DNA of 64,000 nt from Streptomyces taklimakanensis (GTDB lineage Bacteria; Actinomycetota; Actinomycetes; Streptomycetales; Streptomycetaceae), in assembly GCF_009709575.1 (NCBI RefSeq), contig NZ_WIXO01000001.1, positions 2,358,001-2,422,000 on the forward strand, in the 5' to 3' direction. The number at the start of each line of letters is the position of its first letter. The first letter of the stretch is position 1. The position numbers and the translations under genes are program-made. Below are positions 16,968 through 22,799 of the stretch, piece after piece. The notes beneath the pieces were generated by a model. The model had not been told where the DNA came from, ran no database searches, and worked only from the letters and a program-made list of their open reading frames with translations.

Positions 16968-17725
16968 TCAGCCGAAGAAGCGGGCCAGCTCCCGCGCGGA
17001 GGGGCCGGAGACGGGCGCGCGCTCCGGCGCGGCGCCGGGCGTGTCGCCCAACTCCCCTTCATCCGGACCCCGTTCCCGAGGTTCCGGCCCCTCCGACTCC
17101 TCCGGCCCCTCCGGCCGCTGTCCGGGCCGGGGGACCGGCTCCGGGTACTCCGGCGGCTCGTCGTCCTCGTCGCGGTGGAGCGCGGCCGTCATCCAGTTCG
17201 CCGCCGCCAGGTGGTCCACGGCCGCGGCCAGCAGGTGCTCGGCCGCACCCCACTGGGCCGCCTCCCCGTGGTCGGCGAGGTTGACCGCACTGTCGCGCGG
17301 CAGGTGGCGGATCAGGACGGCCAGGCGGCGGGAGGAGAGCCCGCCGCGGTACCAGTCCAGGAGATCGACCCCGTAGTACCGGAGCAGGTCGGCTTCCAGT
17401 GCCTCGGCGTGTTCGTCGACGAACGCGTCGAGGCTCAGCCTTCCCCCAGGCCGAGCCCGGTGGCCTTCCCGTACGCCTCCAGGATCGCGGCGACGTCCTG
17501 CATGGAGACGTCGTGCCGGTCGAAGCGGTCGAACTGCTCCTCGCCCAGCAGCAGGCGCAGCAGGCCGTCGATGTCGTTGTCGTCCAGCTCGCGCAGGGCG
17601 CGGGCGGTGCGGCGGCTGAGCTCGCCGGGCATCTCGAAGGTGTCGCCGTCGATGGTGAAGGTCCAGGCGCGGCCCTGGGCCTCCCTGCGCTGGGCGCGTG
17701 CGGCGTTGACGTCGAACGTGGTCAT
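16968..17725 (-). CDS. Tail assembly chaperone GT fusion made by -1 frameshift
   Basis: Predicted 252-residue product: the first 95 codons are the shorter chaperone, then a -1 slip at 17441-17447 moves ribosomes into a second frame of 157 codons. That frame contains the conserved phage segment LEADLLRYYGVDLLDWYRG and RRLAVLIRHLP, and runs from the slip site to 16968. The first in-frame start codon (GTG at 17219) lies after the conserved segment, so the segment can only be made by frameshifting. The C-terminal half is Pro/Glu/Asp-rich and ends PSARELARFFG. G and GT fusions chaperone tape measure and tube assembly in siphophages. The slip is inferred, not measured. Confidence 0.75.
17435..17725 (-). 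CDS. Tail assembly chaperone G
   Basis: A 96-residue protein beginning MTTFDVNAARAQRREAQGR, with the TFTIDGDTFEMP and LDDNDIDGLLRLLLGEEQFDRF segments typical of the short chaperone encoded between the major tail protein and the tape measure in actinobacterial siphophages. AAGGAG lies nine bases before the ATG. The frame stops at 17435, one codon past the slip site, giving the short product; a fraction of ribosomes make the fusion instead. Confidence 0.8.
   Translation of the reverse strand: MTTFDVNAARAQRREAQGRAWTFTIDGDTFEMPGELSRRTARALRELDDNDIDGLLRLLLGEEQFDRFDRHDVSMQDVAAILEAYGKATGLGLGEG
17441..17447 (-). other. Putative -1 ribosomal slip site G GGG GAA
   Basis: On the minus strand the zero frame reads CTG GGG GAA GGC TGA. 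Slipping back one base lets the glycine tRNA pair again with GGG, and translation continues AGG CTG AGC in the chaperone fusion frame. It sits two codons before the stop, as in known tail chaperone slip sites. Confidence 0.65.
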
Positions 17726-17781
17726 ATCCGGTCGACTCCTTGTCGGGGTGTCGGGGTGTCGGGATCGATACGGAAGCGGAA

Positions 17782-17807
17782 GGCGCCGGGCCCGAGGGCC
17801 CGGCGCC
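17782..17807 (-). terminator. Hairpin downstream of major tail protein gene
   Basis: 11-base-pair perfect stem (17782-17792 with 17797-17807) and a CGAG loop. It probably limits readthrough or protects the 3' end of the abundant tail tube message. Confidence 0.6.
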
Positions 17808-17852
17808 GGTGCTGTGCCGTGTGGTGCGGTGCGGTCCCGCGGGCGGGCCGGA

Positions 17853-18437
17853 TCAGGCCGGGGTGGTGCCGGCGAAGTCGGGGTCCTTGACCAGCCAGGT
17901 GGCCAGCGGGGTGGCGGCGTCGACCGCCATCGCCGTGAAGGTGACGCCGAGCTTCAGCGAACCCTTGCGGTTCATCTCGACCTCGTCGGTGTCGGTGACC
18001 TGGCCACGCGGCAGGACGAAGCGGTAGACGACCTCCTCGCCGTCGGTGAACTCCAGGCCCAGCGACCGCTCGTCCGGGATCGGGTCGGAGAGCACGTCGT
18101 ACTGGTACACGCCCGAGCCGGTCGCGGTCTCCCTGACCTCGCCGCCGCCGAAGTACAGCGGCAGGGTGTCCGGGTTGAACTGGAGCATGCTGAACTTCAC
18201 CGTCATGTCCCGGTCCTCGTAGATGAAGCGGGCCGGGCCGACGGACTGCCAGGTGTCGACCTGGGAGGTCTTCTCCTTGCGGCCGAACTTCACGCCGTCG
18301 GAGCTGGTGTAGCCGACGTCGGTCCAGCCGGTGCCCCACTCGGAGGCGGTGTCGGCCGGCGCGGCGGTGCCCACCGGGGCGACGAGGATGCGGCCGTTGC
18401 CGGCCACGCGGATCTGGTTGGGGTTCATACCTGCCAT
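17853..18437 (-). CDS. Major tail (tube) protein
   Basis: A 194-residue protein with the pattern of actinobacterial siphophage tube proteins: N-terminal NPNQIRVAGNGRILVAPVGT, GWTDVGYTSSDGVKFGRK, a central VDTWQSVGPARF and DMTVKFSMLQFNPDTL. In the family, hexameric rings stack to form the tube. No sheath gene or contractile baseplate gene is present, so the tail should be non-contractile. The gene is flanked by hairpins on both sides. GAGGAG precedes the ATG by about ten bases. Confidence 0.88.
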   Translation of the reverse strand: MAGMNPNQIRVAGNGRILVAPVGTAAPADTASEWGTGWTDVGYTSSDGVKFGRKEKTSQVDTWQSVGPARFIYEDRDMTVKFSMLQFNPDTLPLYFGGGEVRETATGSGVYQYDVLSDPIPDERSLGLEFTDGEEVVYRFVLPRGQVTDTDEVEMNRKGSLKLGVTFTAMAVDAATPLATWLVKDPDFAGTTPA

Positions 18438-18487
18438 GTGAGGCGACTCCTCGGTTCGGGCGCGCGGGCCGTCCCGCGCGCATGCGA

Positions 18488-18512
18488 AGGGCCCCGCCGG
18501 GGGCGGGGCCCT
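18488..18512 (-). terminator. Hairpin upstream of major tail protein gene
   Basis: 11-base-pair perfect stem (18488-18498 with 18502-18512) with a three-base loop, between the tail completion and tube genes. It may be an attenuator or a 5' stabiliser. Confidence 0.5.
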
Positions 18513-18534
18513 GGATGGGGTGGCGCGACCGCCG

Positions 18535-18951
18535 TCAGGCGGGTCGGGCCGGGGTGAGCGACAGCCGCACCGTGGTCAGGTAGCGGTTGGCGTCGAGCCG
18601 GTTGTAGTCGGGCAGCCAGCGGACACCGTCCGCCTCGACCACGTCGGTGACCGTGGCCGTCCCGTGGGTGGTGCCGCGCAGTCGCAGCAGCGCGGCGCGC
18701 ATGCCCAGCGAGTCGGTGTGGGCCGTGGTCTTGTCCGGTCCGTAGACCTCCAACTCCACCAGTGGGTTGTCGAGGTGGAGATCGTCGATCCACGCCCCGC
18801 CGACCCGGGAGACCAGCACCACGCGCTGCGTCCCGTCGAAGTCGGCCGGTGGAACGTTGTCCACCGTCACCCCGACGAGCTCCGGCCGGTCGCTGAGGAA
18901 GTCGACGATCAGGCGCTCGACGTCCGGGAACGTGAGCAGCGGATCGACCAC
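18535..18951 (-). CDS. Tail completion / tail terminator-like protein
   Basis: A 138-residue protein beginning VVDPLLTFPDVERLIVDFL, with RVVLVSRVGGAW, NPLVELEVYGPDKTTAHT, and LPDYNRLDANRYLTTVRLSL. This matches the small tail terminator/completion proteins encoded just before the tube protein in siphophages, where they cap the tail and join it to the head. GTG start with GGAGGAGG upstream. It is the first structural gene of the island: no head, portal or terminase gene precedes it, which would be needed in a complete phage. Confidence 0.8.
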   Translation of the reverse strand: MVDPLLTFPDVERLIVDFLSDRPELVGVTVDNVPPADFDGTQRVVLVSRVGGAWIDDLHLDNPLVELEVYGPDKTTAHTDSLGMRAALLRLRGTTHGTATVTDVVEADGVRWLPDYNRLDANRYLTTVRLSLTPARPA

Positions 18952-19262
18952 ACGCCTCCTCCTTCCTTGAGAGGCGGGCGGGCCGTGCGGCCCGCCCATG
19001 ACGAACGGCGGGCCGTGACCCGGATGTGGGTACAGCTCCGCCGCTGCCTCCAAGTGTGAACCAGATCGTGCGCGCGCGCAACTAGGTGGCGGAAGAAAAT
19101 CTCCCGAAGCGCCCACGGAACGCCACTCCCCCGCTCCCTCCCGGCTTCTCCTCGAGCCACCGGCGGGCCGCGCGGCGCCCGGTGTCCGGTGTCCGGCGCC
19201 CGTGCGGCCGGGCACGACACCCCACGCGCCGACCACATCCGCGTCCCCGGAGTCGGCGGACC
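18952..19262. other. Non-coding leader and probable promoter region of the tail operon
   Basis: No gene is visible. It carries GCGCGCAAC at 19074-19082, which matches 8 of 9 bases of one arm of the operator at 19838-19859; on the minus strand this overlaps TTGCGC, which with a 17-base spacer to CACACT could be a weak promoter. A ribosome-rich GGAAGGAGGAGG precedes the first gene. Confidence 0.4.
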
Positions 19263-19292
19263 CCGGGGGCCGGCCGGACGGCCCGCCCCCGG
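19263..19292 (-). terminator. Terminator directly after the island repressor gene
   Basis: 13-base stem with one mismatch (19263-19275 with 19280-19292) and a 4-base loop, directly after the stop codon. It separates repressor transcription from the tail operon. Confidence 0.65.
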
Positions 19293-19733
19293 TCAGGCGC
19301 GACGGCGCGCGGGCACCTCCGGCCGACCGCCCTCCGGCAGGAACTGACCCGCCACCCGGACGAACATCTCCCGCTGCTCGACCGGGATGCCCAGCAACTC
19401 GGCGGCGCGCCGCAGGGTGAGCGTCCCGTCCGCCCCCTCCCCGGGGGGCTGCGCGGCGGACGCCGGCGGCAACTCTTCCGCGGTGAGTTGCCCGGAACGG
19501 ATCAGCATCTCCCGGACCGGGACCCGCAGGACCCGGGCGAGGCGGCGCATGGTCTCCAGGTCGGGCATGCTGTGCCGCCGCAGCAGCCGGGTGATCGCCG
19601 CACGGTGCACGCCCGCGGCGTCGGCGAGTCGCGACTTGCCGCCGCCCCGCGGGCTGTCGATGTCGTAGCCCCGCTCCCGGATCAGCCCCTCGATCCAGGA
19701 CGCGAAGCCTTCAAGGTCCTGAGCAGCCGCCAT
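19293..19733 (-). CDS. XRE-family repressor-like regulator of the tail island
   Basis: A 146-residue protein. A helix-turn-helix is clear at about residues 32-70: SRLADAAGVHRAAITRLLRR followed by METMRRLARVLRVP-like helices, ending LIRSG. The C-terminal half (EELPPAS to the end) is less ordered and has a second helical patch LRRAAELLGIP. It stands at the head of the tail island, reads in the same direction, and has its own terminator. Its promoter region has tandem 22-bp repeats, suggesting autoregulation. The ATG at 19733 is favoured over longer starts by its GAAGGGGG site. Repressor role is inferred from place. Confidence 0.75.
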   Translation of the reverse strand: MAAAQDLEGFASWIEGLIRERGYDIDSPRGGGKSRLADAAGVHRAAITRLLRRHSMPDLETMRRLARVLRVPVREMLIRSGQLTAEELPPASAAQPPGEGADGTLTLRRAAELLGIPVEQREMFVRVAGQFLPEGGRPEVPARRRA

Positions 19734-19758
19734 GACTCGCCCCCTTCGTGAGCGTTCA

Positions 19759-19802
19759 GCATAACGTGCTTTCGCGCGCGGCATTACGTGCTATCGAGCG
19801 CG
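19759..19802. repeat. Two tandem 22-bp direct repeats, probable operator
   Basis: Two adjacent 22-base units (19759-19780 and 19781-19802) with 19 of 22 bases identical, both containing ACGTGCT. The period is two helical turns. A TATGCT -10-like box for the repressor gene lies inside the first unit, so the site probably mediates autoregulation. Confidence 0.7.
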
Positions 19803-19836
19803 AAATGGATGGCCCGGGCGACGCTCTCGTGAAAAC

Positions 19837-19865
19837 TTGTTGCGTGCTTGCACGCAACATACGAT
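19837..19865 (+). promoter_or_regulatory. Promoter with a perfect inverted repeat filling its spacer
   Basis: TTGTTG (19837-19842), 17-base spacer, TACGAT (19860-19865). A perfect inverted repeat with 10-base arms and a two-base centre (19838-19859) occupies the spacer. A protein bound there would block RNA polymerase. It should drive the two small regulator genes at 20026 and 20604. Confidence 0.7.
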
Positions 19866-19990
19866 CATGGGGCTTCGCCTCGAACACCCGACCAGATCAA
19901 GGGGGTCGCCCCATGGCGTCCGTCGTCCGTGCGTCGGCGAGCACCGACCGACCGTCCCGCCCCGGTCCGAGCCGGCCGCGACGGTCGGAA

Positions 19991-20017
19991 GAAGCGGGAG
20001 AAGCGGGAGAAGCGGGA
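19991..20017 (+). repeat. Three perfect tandem GAAGCGGGA units before a start codon
   Basis: A 9-base unit repeated three times plus a partial fourth, ending at the purine-rich ribosome site for the ATG at 20026. Slippage would alter leader length. Confidence 0.85.
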
Positions 20018-20025
20018 GAAACAGC

Positions 20026-20604
20026 ATGAGCCTCCACACCGAAACGGCCCACTGGCTGGGCGCGCTGCGCCGCCAGTTCCCCGAGCTCCTCGGCGAACTG
20101 GCCCCCGGCGGCCGCAGCCCCGCCGTACCCGCCGCCACCCCCGGGCCCGTCAACCCCAGCCGCGCCACCGCCCCGTTACGCCTGCACGTCTCCGACGCCG
20201 TCCGCGACATCACCGACGGCGTGACCGAACTGGAGGAGGCCGTCCACGACCGGCTCGGTCTCCCCCGCCCGCGACGGGCCCGGGTCCCGCAGCGGATCGG
20301 ACGCGTGCTGAACCTGCTCGACCGCGTCGGGGAGCACCCCGTCCTCGCCGAGCACGTCCGGGACGAGGCCCGGAGGATGGCCCGCCGCTGCGCGCGGGTG
20401 CTGGGGGAGAGCGAGCCGATGACGGCCGTCGCCGGCCGCTGCCCGTGGTGCGACTCCGTCTCCCTGCGGGCCTTCCCCGAACGCCGCGCCGTGCTGTGCA
20501 TCAACCCCGGCTGCCGCTGTGACGACCCCGAGTGCGACTGCCGCACCGACCCCGCCCACCGGCACGCCTGGCAACGGCACGAACTGCCGGGCGGTGAGGT
20601 CTGA
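20026..20604 (+). CDS. Zinc-ribbon-like protein, probable island regulator
   Basis: A 192-residue protein. The first 130 residues are helical (ETAHWLGALRRQFPELLGEL; RIGRVLNLLDRVGEHPVL). The C-terminal part contains CPWC, then CINPGCRCDDPECDC, eight cysteines arranged like a zinc ribbon or paired knuckles. I know similar proteins in Streptomyces phage and prophage regions but no function. It lies divergent from the repressor, behind a promoter with an operator-filled spacer, and its stop overlaps the HTH gene (TGATG), so the two are co-translated. A DNA-binding or transcription-regulating role for the pair is inference. Confidence 0.65.
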   Translation: MSLHTETAHWLGALRRQFPELLGELAPGGRSPAVPAATPGPVNPSRATAPLRLHVSDAVRDITDGVTELEEAVHDRLGLPRPRRARVPQRIGRVLNLLDRVGEHPVLAEHVRDEARRMARRCARVLGESEPMTAVAGRCPWCDSVSLRAFPERRAVLCINPGCRCDDPECDCRTDPAHRHAWQRHELPGGEV

Positions 20605-20855
20605 TGCTGGTCACCGGCGCCATGGCGGCCCGTGAGGTGTCGGTCTCCTCGGCCACCATCCGCAAGTGGGTCCAGCTCGGTCGACTCGCCCCGGCCGGTC
20701 GACAGGGGCGCGCCCTGCTCTACCGCCTGGAGGACGTCTTCGCCGCGGAACGCTCCGTCCACCGGGGCGGAGCGGTCGTCGGCACGGCCGCCGACACGGC
20801 CGCCGGCTCGGAGCACCGCGCCCTCGGACCCGACGAACGGGTGAGTCGTGGTTAG
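20604..20855 (+). CDS. MerR/excisionase-type helix-turn-helix protein
   Basis: An 83-residue protein. Residues 5-55 form a winged helix-turn-helix: AAREVSVSSATIRKWVQLGRL, then GRALLYRLEDVFAAE, as in MerR N-termini, excisionases and phage helix-turn-helix proteins. The rest is a short tail. The ATG overlaps the stop of the upstream gene. No integrase is nearby, so an excisionase role is unlikely; activation or repression of the tail island is a better guess. I cannot say which promoter it binds. Confidence 0.7.
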   Translation: MLVTGAMAAREVSVSSATIRKWVQLGRLAPAGRQGRALLYRLEDVFAAERSVHRGGAVVGTAADTAAGSEHRALGPDERVSRG

Positions 20856-20880
20856 CGGGCGGTGATCGGAGGTACCCGAA

Positions 20881-21333
20881 GTGCCGACCCACGAGGGGAG
20901 CGCAACGACGATGACCACGGCACATCGGACGGACGGGCACCGACGAGGTGACGAACACTCCGTCGGCGAACTGGTGGCGCGCGCCACCACGCAGATGTCG
21001 CAGCTCCTCCACGAGGAGTTGCGACTCGCCAAGATGGAGATGACCGAGAAGGGCAAGCGGGCCGGGTTGGGCGGCGGAATGCTGGGCGCCGCCGCGACCA
21101 TCGCCTTCATCGCGGTGCAGGCCGGAGTGGCGGCCGCGATCGCCGGTCTGGCCGTGGTGTGGCCGGTGTGGCTGTCCGCCCTGGTCGTCATGGTGGTGCT
21201 GTTGCTCGTCGCCGGGGTGCTGGCCGTCCTGGGCCGGCAGGAAGTGCGCAGGGCGACTCCGGCGAAGCCCGAACGGGCGCTGCGCGGCGTGCAGGACGAC
21301 TTTCACGAGATCAGGGGAAGGGTACGGCGATGA
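20881..21333 (+). CDS. Phage-holin-superfamily-III / DUF1469 membrane protein
   Basis: A 150-residue protein with an N-terminal helix (VGELVARATTQMSQLLHEELRLAKMEM) followed by two membrane helices (about 62-90 and 95-118). This matches the actinobacterial DUF1469 family, annotated holin superfamily III though mostly chromosomal. It is followed, with a four-base overlap, by a DUF3618 gene, its usual partner. GTG at 20881 has GGAGG at good spacing; an ATG at 20911 with GAGGGGAG is equally possible. Probably an envelope-stress or membrane-associated host gene, not part of the tail island. Confidence 0.78.
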   Translation: MPTHEGSATTMTTAHRTDGHRRGDEHSVGELVARATTQMSQLLHEELRLAKMEMTEKGKRAGLGGGMLGAAATIAFIAVQAGVAAAIAGLAVVWPVWLSALVVMVVLLLVAGVLAVLGRQEVRRATPAKPERALRGVQDDFHEIRGRVRR

Positions 21334-21725
21334 GCGCCCGCGACACCGTGCCGGCCGGCTCGGACCTCCAGGCCCCGGGCATCCCCTCCGATCCGGAGAC
21401 CCCCGCGGAACTCCGCGAACGGATCGAGCGCACCCGCCGGGAGCTGGGCGACACCCTCGAGGAACTGACGGCCAAGACGGACGTCAGGGCCATGGCCCGC
21501 CGGAAGGCGTCAAAGGCGGCACGGGCCGGCCGGCGCAACGCGCGCACCCTGGCCGTCGTGGGCGGCGCCACCCTGGCCGTGACGGTGGCGGCGCTGGTGG
21601 CTGCGCGGCACCTGCGACACGGTGGCCCGGGTGGCGGCGGAGGGCGACCGTGGCGGCGGATCCCCGTGTACGACCCGCGGCCCTCGGCCTCATTCCGGCG
21701 CCTCACCGCGCGCCTCGCGCGCTGA
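21330..21725 (+). CDS. DUF3618 family protein
   Basis: A 131-residue protein with the DUF3618 signature ELRERIERTRRELGDTLEELTAK, in which the first helix is coiled-coil-like, followed by basic residues and a membrane helix (about 73-92), and a short Gly/Arg tail. The ATG overlaps the upstream stop (ATGA), indicating coupling to the DUF1469 gene. The family is widespread in actinobacteria, often with DUF1469 genes. Function unknown, probably membrane or envelope-related. Its 3' end overlaps the convergent BrkB gene by 36 bases. Confidence 0.8.
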   Translation: MSARDTVPAGSDLQAPGIPSDPETPAELRERIERTRRELGDTLEELTAKTDVRAMARRKASKAARAGRRNARTLAVVGGATLAVTVAALVAARHLRHGGPGGGGGRPWRRIPVYDPRPSASFRRLTARLAR

Positions 21726-22697
21726 GGCGCCGGGAGCGTCCGGCGTCTCGGGCGCCCGTCCGCCCCCGCGGCGCTCCCTTCGGCGGGCCCTGAGTTCCCG
21801 CCGCAGCGAGCGCGGCCACTTGGTGGTGTCGCGCGGCTCCACGTACGGCTCCTCGCCCCGCGGGAGACCACCGGCGTACGCCCGCCGCCGGGCCAGCTCC
21901 GCGTCCAGTTCCAGACCCAGGAGGATCGCCAGGTTCGACAGCCACAGCCAGACCAGGAAGACGACGACGCCCGCGAGGGTGCCGTACGTCTTGTTGTACG
22001 AGCCGAAGTTGGCGGTGTAGAGGGCGAACCCCGCGGAGGTGACCACCCACAGCAACACCGCCAGCACGCTGCCCGGCGCCATGCGCAGCCCCCGCAGCCG
22101 GGCGTTGGGCGCCGACCAGTACAGAATGCTGATCATCGACGCCACCAGCAGCACCAGCACCGGCCACTTCACGATCGACCACACCAGCAGCGCCTGTTCG
22201 CCCATGCCGATGGCCGTCCCCACCTGCTCGGCCACCCCACCCGTGAAGACCACGATCAGCGCGCTCAGCGCGAGCAGCACCATCAGCATCAGCGTGACGC
22301 CGATGCGCAGCGGCGTGAGCTTCCACACCGGGCGCCCCTCGGGGATGTCGTAGATGTGGTTGGCGGTGCGGATGAACGCCGCGACGTAACCGGAAGCGGC
22401 CCACACGGCGGCCAGCAGACTGACGACCGCCAGGAAACCGCCGCCGCCGCGTTGGATCTCGTCCACCGCGTCGCGCAGGATCTCGCGGGCCTGCCCCGGG
22501 GCGAGCTGCTCCAGGTTGTCCAGGATGTGCCTGGTCGCCGTCTCGCCGACCACACCGAGCAGCGAGACGAGCAGCAGCAGGGCCGGGAAGATCGACAGCA
22601 CGCCGTAGTACGTGAGGGCCGCCGCCCGGTCCGCGATCTCGTCGTCGAGGAATTCCTTGACCGTGCCGCGCAGTACGGTCCACCACGTCTTCGCCAT
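21690..22697 (-). CDS. YihY/BrkB family membrane protein
   Basis: A 335-residue protein with six membrane helices and the family markers FLDDEIADRAAALTYYGVLSIFPALLLL near the N-terminus, WAASGYVAAFIRTANHIYDI in the middle and FGSYNKTYGTLAGVVVFLVWLW near the C-terminus. It was once annotated as ribonuclease BN; the family is now considered a membrane protein of unknown activity, possibly lipid or virulence related. A basic C-terminal tail follows. ATG at 22697 (GTAGGGG upstream) is preferred, though one at 22730 is possible. Confidence 0.85.
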   Translation of the reverse strand: MAKTWWTVLRGTVKEFLDDEIADRAAALTYYGVLSIFPALLLLVSLLGVVGETATRHILDNLEQLAPGQAREILRDAVDEIQRGGGGFLAVVSLLAAVWAASGYVAAFIRTANHIYDIPEGRPVWKLTPLRIGVTLMLMVLLALSALIVVFTGGVAEQVGTAIGMGEQALLVWSIVKWPVLVLLVASMISILYWSAPNARLRGLRMAPGSVLAVLLWVVTSAGFALYTANFGSYNKTYGTLAGVVVFLVWLWLSNLAILLGLELDAELARRRAYAGGLPRGEEPYVEPRDTTKWPRSLRRELRARRRERRGGGRAPETPDAPGASAREARGEAPE

Positions 22698-22799
22698 GCC
22701 CCTACGGATTGCCGGAGCGGGCCCGGTCATGTGCGCGGGCGGGGCGGGGCGGGAGGCGGCACGGCCGCCGACCCGCACCCGCCGCGTCCGACACGGGCG

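Noticed and set aside
17059-17253. 65-codon frame overlapping the chaperone fusion
   Set aside because: Overlaps the frame with the conserved tail chaperone segment and is Gly/Arg-rich shadow.
5858-19733. Contractile injection system
   Set aside because: No sheath, LysM hub, VgrG-like spike, AAA ATPase or baseplate wedge genes; features are those of a flexible-tail siphophage.
20604-20855. Excisionase of an integrated element
   Set aside because: No integrase, tRNA or att repeats nearby; the protein is better treated as a general HTH regulator.
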